A stretch of 64,000 nucleotides of DNA from Devosia pacifica. GTDB taxonomy: Bacteria; Pseudomonadota; Alphaproteobacteria; Rhizobiales; Devosiaceae. Location: NCBI RefSeq assembly GCF_014652635.1, contig NZ_BMZE01000003.1, positions 625,268 through 689,267 of the forward strand, written 5' to 3'. Positions 17,825 through 26,217 of this stretch are shown piece after piece (within the stretch, counting starts at the first letter, position 1; each line of letters begins with the position of its first letter). A program made the position numbers and the translations under genes. The notes under the pieces were generated by a model. That model was not told the origin of the DNA and made no database searches. It was given only the letters and a program-made list of their open reading frames with translations.

Positions 17825-18756
17825 AGACGGTTCTCGGTATCGACGCAGGTGGATCAAAGACCCTTGCCGCGCTTGCGGACAAGACCGGCGCGGTGCTGGA
17901 GCTTTACGTTGGCCCCGGCTTCGACCCCACCCGGCACGATGATCCGGCGGCCAGGCTCCGCGAGCTGTTCAGCCAGTTCACGCCACAGGAGCGTCCTGAG
18001 GCAACGACGGCCGGCCTGCCCTATTATGGCGAAGTCGCGCGAATCACGACGCTCGAGGATCGCGTGACCGAAGACGTCTTCGGTCCTTCAGCCCGCGCCT
18101 GCAATGACGTGGAAGCTGCCCATATCGGAGCGTTCTCCGGCGGCGAAGGCGTGCTTTGCCTTGCGGGCACCGGCTCGATGGCGTGGGCGCTCGGCCCCTC
18201 GGGCACATCACGGGCCGGCGGCTTCGGCGATCTGATTGGCGATGAAGGCTCAGCCTACTGGATCGGTCAGCATGCCCTGTCGCTGCTGTCGCACGAGGCC
18301 GATGGCCGGCGCCCCAGCTCATCGTTCGGCGAAAGCCTTTTCGCCTCACTGGGCATCACGCCCGCTGAGCTGCTCGAATGGATCTACAGCCACGACAATC
18401 CGCGCGCCGGGATTGCCACCGTTGCACGGCACGTCTCTGAACACGCCGCAGCCGGCGAGTCAGAGGCAAGAGAGATCTTGTCGTCGGCTGGCGGCAAGCT
18501 TGCCGACGTTGCACGGGCTGCAGCGACCATCGCGGGCTTACCCGCCGGCGCGGCTCTCGCATGCGCTGGCAGCGTTTTCGCCGACCCGATCGTGCGTACT
18601 GAAATCGGTCGCAAGTTCGGCGCCACCCCTACCGCCTGCGAACTGCCACCAGTGGGCGGCGCCGTGTTCGATGCCGCTCGGCGTGCCGGCTGGACGGTGG
18701 ATGCCACCTGGATTTCTGCACTGCGGGACAATCTTCACAAACGGGGACACGCATGA
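17821..18756 (+). CDS. BadF/BadG/BcrA-type sugar kinase (N-acetylglucosamine kinase-like)
   Basis: A 311-residue member of the ASKHA ATPase superfamily. It has phosphate-1 GIDAGGSKTLA at residues 6-16, phosphate-2 region LCLAGTGSMAWAL (about 112-124), GGFGDLIGDEGSAYWIG and a C-terminal adenosine loop (PVGGAVFDAARRAG). This is the family of mammalian-type N-acetylglucosamine kinase and bacterial glucosamine kinases. In this operon it probably phosphorylates an amino sugar at O-6 before the SIS enzyme acts. The start is the ATG at 17821 (MKTVLGID), which overlaps the DeoR stop as ATGA; the frame is open upstream inside the DeoR gene but that part has no homology. Confidence 0.85.
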   Translation: MKTVLGIDAGGSKTLAALADKTGAVLELYVGPGFDPTRHDDPAARLRELFSQFTPQERPEATTAGLPYYGEVARITTLEDRVTEDVFGPSARACNDVEAAHIGAFSGGEGVLCLAGTGSMAWALGPSGTSRAGGFGDLIGDEGSAYWIGQHALSLLSHEADGRRPSSSFGESLFASLGITPAELLEWIYSHDNPRAGIATVARHVSEHAAAGESEAREILSSAGGKLADVARAAATIAGLPAGAALACAGSVFADPIVRTEIGRKFGATPTACELPPVGGAVFDAARRAGWTVDATWISALRDNLHKRGHA

Positions 18757-18791
18757 CGCTCTCCCTGCACAAGCACCTAAAGGAAGCCAAT

Positions 18792-19754
18792 ATGACGTCG
18801 GTCACCGAGAAGGTTATCCGGGACCAGTTCCCCTACTTGCGCCAGGCACTCGATATGCCGGTCCCATCTATCGAAGGCTCGACACGGGTTTTCGTGGGTT
18901 GCGGAACATCCTTTTATCTCGCCAAGACCCTTGCCGCTGCGTCCAATATGCTCGGACATCGAGCCATCGCCGTGCCTGGCGCCGAGTGGACGCGATATCA
19001 CGACGTCTACCTTCCCGAAGAACAGGACGCAGTCGTTATCGGCCTCTCGCGTTCAGGCACCACCACCGAGACAGTCGAAGCGATCCGCGTTTCGCGCGAA
19101 CGGGGTTTGAAGACCTTCGCCATCTCCTGCGAAGACCAATCCGAGATCATCCTGGCCGCTGACGACAGCGTATTCGTGCCGACCGATCCGCGCGAAGGCA
19201 TCGTCATGAGTGTCTCTGCCAGCCTGATGCTGTTGGCCGGCTTGCGGCTTGCGGGAGCAACGATCGGAGAGGCCGATATCGCGGCAGCTGAAGAGGCGCT
19301 TCAAGCCCTCGACGCCGGAGCCGATATCATCGAAGGCCGCAACCACTTTGTGTTTCTCGGCGCCGGACACCTTTATGGCATCGCCAGCGAGGGCGCGCTC
19401 AAGCTCATGGAAATGAGCATCAATCCCGCGCAGCCCTTCCACCCGATGGAATATCGCCATGGCCCCGTGTCGCTGATCGACGAAGGGTCACTCGCGGTGC
19501 TGCTCTACAACGGCGCCACTGCAGACGACGAAGCCGTACTCGCAGGCGAACTGCAGGCCAAGGGCGCCCGCGTCATTGGCTTCGGTGGTCCGGGCGATCT
19601 GTCCATCGGCACCGCAACAAACACGCCGGCCGGCGCCCTCCGCGTTCTTCCGGCCCTCCAGCTTCTTGGCGAAAAAGTCGCCGTTGCCCGCAACATCGAT
19701 ACTGAAACACCGCGCCACCTGACCAAGGTCGTGGTGCTGAACCAGCAGGCTTGA
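18792..19754 (+). CDS. SIS-domain sugar-phosphate isomerase/deaminase (AgaS/GlmS-like)
   Basis: A 320-residue protein with two sugar-isomerase (SIS) domains. The first has VFVGCGTSFYLAKTL and GLSRSGTTTETVEA; the second has FLGAGHLYGIASEGALKLMEM and PFHPMEYRHGP, which carries the catalytic-loop features of the GlmS/AgaS group. There is no N-terminal glutaminase domain, so it should deaminate or isomerise rather than aminate, for example galactosamine 6-phosphate to tagatose 6-phosphate plus ammonia. ATG 18792 is preferred over 18753 because AAAGGAAG lies just ahead; the 18753 start would overlap the kinase stop. Confidence 0.85.
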   Translation: MTSVTEKVIRDQFPYLRQALDMPVPSIEGSTRVFVGCGTSFYLAKTLAAASNMLGHRAIAVPGAEWTRYHDVYLPEEQDAVVIGLSRSGTTTETVEAIRVSRERGLKTFAISCEDQSEIILAADDSVFVPTDPREGIVMSVSASLMLLAGLRLAGATIGEADIAAAEEALQALDAGADIIEGRNHFVFLGAGHLYGIASEGALKLMEMSINPAQPFHPMEYRHGPVSLIDEGSLAVLLYNGATADDEAVLAGELQAKGARVIGFGGPGDLSIGTATNTPAGALRVLPALQLLGEKVAVARNIDTETPRHLTKVVVLNQQA

Positions 19755-19759
19755 ATAGC

Positions 19760-21079
19760 ATGACAAAGATCACCCTCGTCGGCGCCGGCTCGACAGTTTT
19801 TGCCCAGAACATCCTTGGCGATGTTCTCTCCAACCCCGAGCTTGCGGACAGCGAGATTGCGCTGTTCGACATCGATGAAGAGCGGCTCTCGACCTCCGAA
19901 GTGATGTCGAGACGCATTGGCTCGACGCTCGGTCTCGACAAGTTGCGCATCACCGCCACGACCAATCGCCGCGAGGCGCTGGAAGGCGCCGATTTCGTCA
20001 TCCTGATGATGCAGATCGGTGGCTACAAGCCGGCGACCGTCATCGACTTCGAGATCCCGAAGAAATTCGGCCTGCGCCAGACCATTGCCGACACGCTTGG
20101 CATTGGCGGCATCTTCCGCGCCTTGCGCACCATTCCGGTGGTGCTCGACGTGGCACGCGACATGGAAGAGCTGTGCCCCAACGCGTTGATGATGAACTAC
20201 ATCAACCCGATGGCGATGATCTCGTGGGCGGTGCAGGAAAAGTACCCGAACCTCGCCTATGTGGGCCTGTGCCATTCCGTTCAGGAGACAGCCGGCCACC
20301 TCGCCGAAGTTCTCAACGAGGATATTTCGGCGATCGACTACACTTCGGCAGGCATCAACCACGTGGCGTTCTTTTCGAAGTTCGAAAAACGGCTCGCTGA
20401 CGGTACGCGCGAAGACCTCTATCCGCGTCTCAAGGCCATCGCCGAGGCAGGCAAGGCTCCGGATGGCGACAAGGTGCGCTTCGAAGTTTTGCGCCAGCTC
20501 GGCTACTTCGTCACCGAAAGCTCGGAGCACTTCAGCGAGTACACACCCTGGTTTATCAAGCGCGGCCGCACGGACCTCGTTGATCGTTTCCAGGTGCCGC
20601 TCGACGAATATATCCGGCGCTGCGAAGAGCAGATTGCAGAGTGGGAAGTGCTCAAGGACGAGCTGGAAGACGAGAGCCGCCCGCTCGAAGTGGAGAAATC
20701 CAACGAGTACGCCGCCGCGATCATTCACGGCATGGTCACCGGCACCAATCACCTGATCTACGGCAATCTGCGCAATAACGGGCTGATCTCCAACCTGCCG
20801 AACGATGCGGCTGTGGAGGTACCGTGCCACGTCGACCGCAACGGCATTCAGCCCATCCGCGTCGGCGCAGTCCCGCTGCAGCTGGCCGCCGTCATGCGCT
20901 GGCAGACCAATGTGCAGGAACTGACCGTCGCTGCGGCGCTCACCGGTCGGCGTGACCACATCTACCACGCTGCCATGCTCGATCCGCACACTGCCGCCGA
21001 ACTGGCCCCCGATGAAATTCGCCAGCTCTGCGACGAGCTGATCGAGGCTCACGGCAACTTCTTGCCTAGCTACCACTGA
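19760..21079 (+). CDS. GH4 family glycosidase, alpha-galactosidase-like
   Basis: A 439-residue NAD- and metal-dependent GH4 glycosidase. It begins with a Rossmann motif KITLVGAGSTVFAQNILGD, then has MMNYINPMA, the metal-binding CHSVQE and GINHVAFF. Within GH4 the CHSV form is associated with alpha-galactosidases (MelA) rather than alpha-glucosidases or 6-phospho-glycosidases, so the substrate is probably galacto-configured. It lacks a signal peptide and should act on imported glycoside in the cytosol. ATG 19760 is chosen over the in-frame TTG at 19751, which lies before the Rossmann strand. It is tightly packed after the SIS gene. Confidence 0.85.
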   Translation: MTKITLVGAGSTVFAQNILGDVLSNPELADSEIALFDIDEERLSTSEVMSRRIGSTLGLDKLRITATTNRREALEGADFVILMMQIGGYKPATVIDFEIPKKFGLRQTIADTLGIGGIFRALRTIPVVLDVARDMEELCPNALMMNYINPMAMISWAVQEKYPNLAYVGLCHSVQETAGHLAEVLNEDISAIDYTSAGINHVAFFSKFEKRLADGTREDLYPRLKAIAEAGKAPDGDKVRFEVLRQLGYFVTESSEHFSEYTPWFIKRGRTDLVDRFQVPLDEYIRRCEEQIAEWEVLKDELEDESRPLEVEKSNEYAAAIIHGMVTGTNHLIYGNLRNNGLISNLPNDAAVEVPCHVDRNGIQPIRVGAVPLQLAAVMRWQTNVQELTVAAALTGRRDHIYHAAMLDPHTAAELAPDEIRQLCDELIEAHGNFLPSYH

Positions 21080-21092
21080 GGAGTGAGGCACC

Positions 21093-22148
21093 ATGGCCCA
21101 GGTCTCCGTCGCGCAACTGAAAAAGACCTATCACAAGACCGATGTGCTGCACGGCATCGACTTCGATGTCGCTGACGGCGAGTTCGTCGCCCTCGTCGGC
21201 CCGTCGGGCTGCGGTAAATCCACTCTGTTGCGGATGATTGCGGGGCTTGAGGACGTCACCGGCGGCAAGATCAGCATCGGCGAGAAGGTCGTGAACGATG
21301 TATCGCCCAAGGATCGGGACATCGCCATGGTGTTTCAGAACTATGCACTCTACCCACACATGACTGTCGCGCGGAATATGGGCTTCTCGCTCTATCTGCG
21401 CGGCGGCGCCAAGGACGAAATCGCCCGGCGGGTCCAGGAAACCTCGGCCATGCTGGGGCTGAGCGATTTGCTTGATCGCCTTCCCGGACAGCTTTCCGGA
21501 GGTCAGCGCCAGCGTGTGGCCATGGGACGCGCCATTGTGCGCCAACCATCGGTATTCTTGTTCGACGAGCCTCTCAGCAACCTCGATGCGGCACTCCGCG
21601 TGCAAATGCGCGCCGATATCCGCGATCTGCACGACCGGCTGGGCTCGACCTCGATCTTCGTCACGCACGATCAGATCGAGGCGATGACCATGTCGGACCG
21701 CATCATTGTGCTGCGCAACGGGAAGCTGGAACAGGCCGGCACGCCGCTCGATCTTTACGATCGGCCCGGCAACGCATTCGTTGCCGGCTTCATCGGCTCG
21801 CCAGCCATGAACCTGCTGCCCGGGGAGATTGTAGAGGGCGAGGTCAGGCTCAATGACAAGCTCACCGTTCCTGCCGAAAGCCGCGCTGCAGGCTCGGTCA
21901 TCTGGGGCATCAGGCCCGAGCATCTGGACTGGACGCCTGAGGCCGGCAGTGGCGTAATCTCCGGCACGGTGACAGGCATCGAACGCACGGGTTCTTCCGA
22001 TCTCGTGATTGCCGATTGTTCCGGGTGCCGGATCATGGCGGTTTTCCAGGAGCGCCATTCTATCGAGCGGGGCAGCACGGTTCACCTGCGCCCCCGCCCC
22101 GGCTTCGCTCATCTGTTCGATGCTGAAACCACGGTGCGTCTGGCATGA
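21093..22148 (+). CDS. Sugar ABC transporter ATP-binding protein (UgpC/MalK type), second locus
   Basis: A 351-residue MalK-like ATPase with Walker A GPSGCGKST (about residues 37-45), VFQNYALYPHMTV, signature LSGGQRQRVAMGRAIV, Walker B FLFDEPLSNLD, H-loop VTHD and a TOBE domain (VIWGIRPEHLDWT). It is clearly paralogous to the ATPase at 9314-10396 but divergent in the TOBE region, so each probably serves its own transporter. GAGGAG precedes the start by nine bases. Its stop overlaps the amidohydrolase start (ATGA). Confidence 0.9.
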   Translation: MAQVSVAQLKKTYHKTDVLHGIDFDVADGEFVALVGPSGCGKSTLLRMIAGLEDVTGGKISIGEKVVNDVSPKDRDIAMVFQNYALYPHMTVARNMGFSLYLRGGAKDEIARRVQETSAMLGLSDLLDRLPGQLSGGQRQRVAMGRAIVRQPSVFLFDEPLSNLDAALRVQMRADIRDLHDRLGSTSIFVTHDQIEAMTMSDRIIVLRNGKLEQAGTPLDLYDRPGNAFVAGFIGSPAMNLLPGEIVEGEVRLNDKLTVPAESRAAGSVIWGIRPEHLDWTPEAGSGVISGTVTGIERTGSSDLVIADCSGCRIMAVFQERHSIERGSTVHLRPRPGFAHLFDAETTVRLA

Positions 22149-23230
22149 GTATCGCGCTCAACGACTTTCAGCCGAAGCCGTCGCTGGTGCGTCCCGAAAC
22201 GCACCTCGCCGGCCCCTCGATGCCGTTTGTCGATGCGCACAATCATCTTGGGCCGTTTGGCGGCGACTGGGACCAACGCCCACCCCAAGAGCTGTTCGAT
22301 CACCTGCGTGCGCATGGATGCGTACACTACGTCGATCTCGATGGCGGCTGGGGTGAAGATATTCTGGATGACCGGCTGCGCCGCTACAAGCAGTTGGAGC
22401 CCGAGAGCTACAGGGTTTTCGGCGGCGTCAATTGGGCGCTCTGGGCTGACGAAGGCAACGCATTCCCGCAAAAGGCTGCGGCACGGCTGAGGGATCAGGC
22501 AGCACGCGGCGCCGAGGGGCTCAAGATCTGGAAGCCATTCGGCCTCACGGTGCGCGATCAGCATGGCGCGTTGGTTGCGGTGGATGACGAACGGCTGGAC
22601 CCGATCTGGGCCACTGCCGGAGAGCTCGGCCTGCCAACGCTTGTTCATGTTGCAGACCCGGTCGCGTTCTTCTCTCCAATCGATGGCACGAACGAGCGAT
22701 ACGAGGAGTTGCAGACGCATCCGGACTGGGCTTTCCCCTCCCCGCCTTTTCCAACTTTCGGGTCAATCCTCGAAGGGTTTGCCAACCTCGTCCGCAGGCA
22801 TCGCGGCACGACGTTCATTGGGGCGCACGTTGCCTGCTATGCCGAAAACCTTGCCTGGGTTTCCTCGCTGCTCGACGAATGCCCAAACCTGATGATCGAT
22901 TTTTCGGCGCGCATCGCCGAGCTCGGCCGGGTGCCCTATAGCGCGCGCGAATTCCTGCTGCGTAACCATCAGCGCGTCCTGTTCGGCACCGATGCCGGCC
23001 CGGATGCCGAGGCATGGGCGCTCTATGCCCGCTTTCTCGAAACGCGTGACGAGTACTTCAACTACTCAACAGAATCGGTGCCCCCGCAAGGGCGCTGGAT
23101 GATCTACGGCCTGCACCTCCCGCAGGACGTTCTCAAGGCGATCTACCATGACAATGCGGCACGGCTATTTGGCCTTGAAGCTGCAGAGACGGATCGCCGC
23201 CACCCGCAAACTAACTCCAACCACAAGTGA
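22145..23230 (+). CDS. Amidohydrolase_2-type metal-dependent hydrolase of unknown substrate
   Basis: A 361-residue TIM-barrel amidohydrolase (PF04909-like). The metal-binding HxH appears as FVDAHNHLGPFG at about residues 28-39. Further conserved stations are GLKIWKPFG, LVHVADPVAFF, FIGAHVACYAENL and the strand-8 aspartate in LFGTDAGPDA. It is embedded between the ABC ATPase and the binding-protein gene, with a four-base overlap upstream, so it must belong to the same pathway. It could be a lactonase, a deacetylase or a decarboxylase; sequence alone does not decide. The presence of WP and many aromatic residues suggests a sugar-sized substrate, but that is speculation. Confidence 0.75.
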   Translation: MSIALNDFQPKPSLVRPETHLAGPSMPFVDAHNHLGPFGGDWDQRPPQELFDHLRAHGCVHYVDLDGGWGEDILDDRLRRYKQLEPESYRVFGGVNWALWADEGNAFPQKAAARLRDQAARGAEGLKIWKPFGLTVRDQHGALVAVDDERLDPIWATAGELGLPTLVHVADPVAFFSPIDGTNERYEELQTHPDWAFPSPPFPTFGSILEGFANLVRRHRGTTFIGAHVACYAENLAWVSSLLDECPNLMIDFSARIAELGRVPYSAREFLLRNHQRVLFGTDAGPDAEAWALYARFLETRDEYFNYSTESVPPQGRWMIYGLHLPQDVLKAIYHDNAARLFGLEAAETDRRHPQTNSNHK

Positions 23231-23237
23231 GGGAACT

Positions 23238-24494
23238 ATGAAGCTTGTAACAACCACAGGGCTGGCGCTCCTGATGGCGGTAGGGGCCGCCGGATCCGCC
23301 TTTGCCCAGACCGAAATCACCTTCTCGCTCTGGGGCAGCCCCCAGGAAGGCGAGGTCTGGCAGGAAATCGCCAGCGCCTTCGAAGCCGAGCATCCCGATA
23401 TCGCCGTTAATGTCGAAGTTGCGGACTGGGACGGCTATTGGGAAAAGCTGCGCGTTCAGGTCGCTGGCGGTACACCGCCCGACGTGTTCGCAATGGACGC
23501 ACCGCTTTATCCGGATTGGCAATCGCGCGGGGTGCTGCTCAACCTGCAACCCTATCTCGATGCCGATCCGGAAATGCTCGACGGCATCTACCCAACGACG
23601 CTCGAAGCCTACAAGACCGACGAGGGCATGTTCGGTCTTCCTCGTGACTTCCAGACGATCGTCCTGTTCTACAACAAGGACATGTTCGACGCTGCGGGGG
23701 TCGAGTACCCAACTTCCGAGTGGACCTGGCAGGATTTCCGCGATGCTGCCGCTGAGTTGACCATCGACAAGGATGGCGACGGCACGACCGACCAGTGGGG
23801 CGCCTGGGCCGAAGTCTATGACATGGAGCCGCTCTGGGGCCCCGTTGTCTGGTCCCATGGCGGCGAGATCGTTGATCCGGAAGCCGGTGAAACGCTGATC
23901 GACAGCCCGGAGGCCATGGAAGGCTTCGAGTTCATTCGATCGGTCTGGCTCGATGACAAATCCATGCCGACATCCGAACAGCTGAGCCAGTATGGCTGGG
24001 ACGGACTTTTGTCTGGCGTTGCCGCGATGGGGTTTTCGGGCCACTGGTCGGTGCCTGAATATTCCCAGGCCGGGCTCAATCTCGGTGTAGTGCCGATGCC
24101 GGAAGGCCCTGCTGGCCGCAAAACCATGGTGAACTCTGCAGGCTTCGTGGTTTCCGCCAGTACGCCGAACCCTGACGCAGCGTGGGAATTCGTCAAGTAC
24201 GCGACGTCTGAAGCCGGACAGACCGAACTGGCAAAGATCGGTCTCGCGATCCCGATCCGGGAAAGCGTCACCAGCAGCGACGCCTATCTCGGCCAGGAAG
24301 CCGACATTGACCATCAGGTCTTCGTCGACGCGCTTGAGTACGCCAACGTCAAACCATCCTTCAAAGGCTACGAGGAGTGGTCCGGCGCCGTCGGTGATGC
24401 GCTCAGCCTCGCATGGAGCGAAGGCGTACCGCTCGAAGATGCCTTGGCCGAGGCGGTCGACTACGGCAATGACGCCCTGGCAGCCAACAGGTAG
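23238..24494 (+). CDS. Extracellular sugar-binding protein, second locus
   Basis: A 418-residue family-1 solute-binding protein. The Sec signal peptide is MKLVTTTGLALLMAVGAAGS plus AFA, with cleavage about residue 23. The mature N-terminus is QTEITFSLWGSPQEGEVWQE, followed by VQVAGGTPPDVFAMDAPLYP and FYNKDMFDAAGVEYP. ATG 23238 is chosen because the signal peptide begins there and GAGGGAAC lies ahead; the open frame upstream overlaps the amidohydrolase. It delivers ligand to permeases at 24497-26217. It is only distantly similar to the binding protein at 7950, indicating a different ligand. Confidence 0.9.
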   Translation: MKLVTTTGLALLMAVGAAGSAFAQTEITFSLWGSPQEGEVWQEIASAFEAEHPDIAVNVEVADWDGYWEKLRVQVAGGTPPDVFAMDAPLYPDWQSRGVLLNLQPYLDADPEMLDGIYPTTLEAYKTDEGMFGLPRDFQTIVLFYNKDMFDAAGVEYPTSEWTWQDFRDAAAELTIDKDGDGTTDQWGAWAEVYDMEPLWGPVVWSHGGEIVDPEAGETLIDSPEAMEGFEFIRSVWLDDKSMPTSEQLSQYGWDGLLSGVAAMGFSGHWSVPEYSQAGLNLGVVPMPEGPAGRKTMVNSAGFVVSASTPNPDAAWEFVKYATSEAGQTELAKIGLAIPIRESVTSSDAYLGQEADIDHQVFVDALEYANVKPSFKGYEEWSGAVGDALSLAWSEGVPLEDALAEAVDYGNDALAANR

Positions 24495-24496
24495 GC

Positions 24497-25384
24497 ATGA
24501 TGGCTAATCTCCGTCCACTGGGGCTCGAACGGGCATGGCTGCTGATCTTTCTGCTGCCGACCCTGTTCGGGCTGGCTCTTGGAGCCTTCGGCTCCATCTT
24601 CGCCACGCTGAGTATCAGCTTCATGGACTGGGACTTGCTGACCCCGCCGGTTGCGGCGGGGTTCAGCAACTACGTCGGACTGCCTGATGACCGGCTGTTT
24701 AATCAGGCCTTCTGGAACACCTTGGCCTTCGCGGGTCTTTATGTGCCGCTTACGGTCGTCATCAGCCTGTTCGTGGCGCTGGGCCTCAATCGCAAGCTGC
24801 CCGGTACCACGTTTTTCCGGATCGCTTTTTTCCTGCCCACAGTGTCCAGCCCCACCGCAGTGGGTCTGCTGTGGACCTGGATTTATGCGCAGGACAATGG
24901 CGTTCTCAACGAAGCGATCACCGCGCTCGGCGGTGACCCGGTGCGCTGGCTCAGCCGCGACGTGGCGCTCTATTCCGTGGTCATCGCGAATGTCTGGGGC
25001 GCCATAGGCGGCGGCATGATCATCTTTCTGGCAGGGCTACAGTCCATCCCGCGCGATTTTTACGAAGTGGCAGATCTTGATGGGGCCAAGCCGTGGCAGC
25101 GTTTGTGGTTCATCACCCTGCCGGCGCTGGCGCCCTCGATGTTCTTCCAGACCGTTCTGACCACTATCAATGCCTTCCAGGCATTCGACTATATCTACAT
25201 CCTGACCCGCACCGGGAACGGCAATTCCAATATGCCGACACTGGTGTTTTCGATCTATCGCAGCGGCTTTCGGTTCTTCCGGATGGGTGATGCGGCGGCG
25301 CAAGCAGTGGTGCTGACGGCAATCATCCTGGTGCTGACCTTCGTCTATTTCCGTCTGCAGAAAAAATGGGGGGCAACCGCATGA
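24497..25384 (+). CDS. Sugar ABC transporter permease (MalF type), second locus
   Basis: A 295-residue CUT1 permease with six helices. It starts with the usual LIFLLPTLFGLALGAFGSIF helix and has the FSNYVGL motif after it. The EAA loop is DFYEVADLDGAKPWQRLWFITLP at about residues 191-213. The gene starts two bases after the binding-protein stop, showing tight coupling. It is inner-membrane, and works with the permease at 25381 and the ATPase at 21093. Confidence 0.9.
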   Translation: MMANLRPLGLERAWLLIFLLPTLFGLALGAFGSIFATLSISFMDWDLLTPPVAAGFSNYVGLPDDRLFNQAFWNTLAFAGLYVPLTVVISLFVALGLNRKLPGTTFFRIAFFLPTVSSPTAVGLLWTWIYAQDNGVLNEAITALGGDPVRWLSRDVALYSVVIANVWGAIGGGMIIFLAGLQSIPRDFYEVADLDGAKPWQRLWFITLPALAPSMFFQTVLTTINAFQAFDYIYILTRTGNGNSNMPTLVFSIYRSGFRFFRMGDAAAQAVVLTAIILVLTFVYFRLQKKWGATA

Positions 25385-26217
25385 ACAGAACCGCCGATAA
25401 ACGCCGGTTTTGGGGCGATATCGCAGCCTTCGCCGCGCTCACGCTTGGTGCTCTATGCATGGTCGGCCCCTTTGTGTGGATGATCTCCACCAGCCTCAAG
25501 CCGATTGCCGAACAATACGACATGCGCCTGATCCCGCAGACCATGACACTTGAGAACTACCCGCGGCTGGTCGACATCATGCCGATCCATCTGCAGCTGC
25601 TCAACAGTTTCATCATCGCAGGCATCTCGACATTCGGACAGCTGCTGACATGCTCGATGGCCGGCTTCATCTTCGCCGTCGTCAGATTCCCGTTCCGCAA
25701 TGTCCTGTTCGTGCTGCTGCTGATCACGCTGATGGTGCCGGCGCAGGTCACCGTCATTCCGCAGTTCATCGTGTTCCGCTTCTTGGGGCTCTATGGAACA
25801 CAGGCACCGCTTTACCTTCCGGCTTTTCTGGGTGGCGCTTTTGGCACCTTCCTGATGCGCCAGTATTTTCTGACGATCCCCTCAGAGCTGGCCGAGGCCG
25901 CACGCATTGATGGCGCATCGCTGGCGCGCATCTTCTTCACCATCTATCTGCCGCTGGCCAAGCCTGCCCTCGCCGCCTTCGCGATCTTTGCCTTCATGTT
26001 CTCGTGGAACGACCTGTTTCAGGCTCTGATCTATCTGCCATCTAACATGGAGCAAACGACTGTTACGGTCGGCCTCGCACTGTTCCAGACGCAGTATGCC
26101 GGACAGTGGCCGTTGATGATGGCCGGGTCGCTGCTCGCCGTGGCGCCGATCATTCTGGTGTTCTTCTTTGCTCAGAAATACTTCATGGGCGGCATCGCCA
26201 TGTCAGGGCTGAAATGA
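25381..26217 (+). CDS. Sugar ABC transporter permease (MalG type), second locus
   Basis: A 278-residue MalG-like permease with FVWMISTSLKP in the first periplasmic segment and the EAA loop ELAEAARIDGASLARIFFTIYLP near residues 171-193. ATG 25381 is selected because it overlaps the upstream stop as ATGA and follows a GGGGGG-rich ribosome site; an in-frame ATG at 25366 would extend into the partner gene. Its own stop overlaps the start of the flavin reductase-like gene, so the operon continues. Confidence 0.9.
   Translation: MNRTADKRRFWGDIAAFAALTLGALCMVGPFVWMISTSLKPIAEQYDMRLIPQTMTLENYPRLVDIMPIHLQLLNSFIIAGISTFGQLLTCSMAGFIFAVVRFPFRNVLFVLLLITLMVPAQVTVIPQFIVFRFLGLYGTQAPLYLPAFLGGAFGTFLMRQYFLTIPSELAEAARIDGASLARIFFTIYLPLAKPALAAFAIFAFMFSWNDLFQALIYLPSNMEQTTVTVGLALFQTQYAGQWPLMMAGSLLAVAPIILVFFFAQKYFMGGIAMSGLK

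Noticed and set aside
19505-21094. A 529-codon open frame on the minus strand opposite the GH4 gene
   Set aside because: Antisense shadow of a G+C-rich gene; no protein-family motifs, whereas the plus frame has complete GH4 motifs.
23211-24314. A 367-codon minus-strand frame opposite the binding-protein gene
   Set aside because: Antisense to a clear signal-peptide-bearing sugar-binding protein; no motifs.
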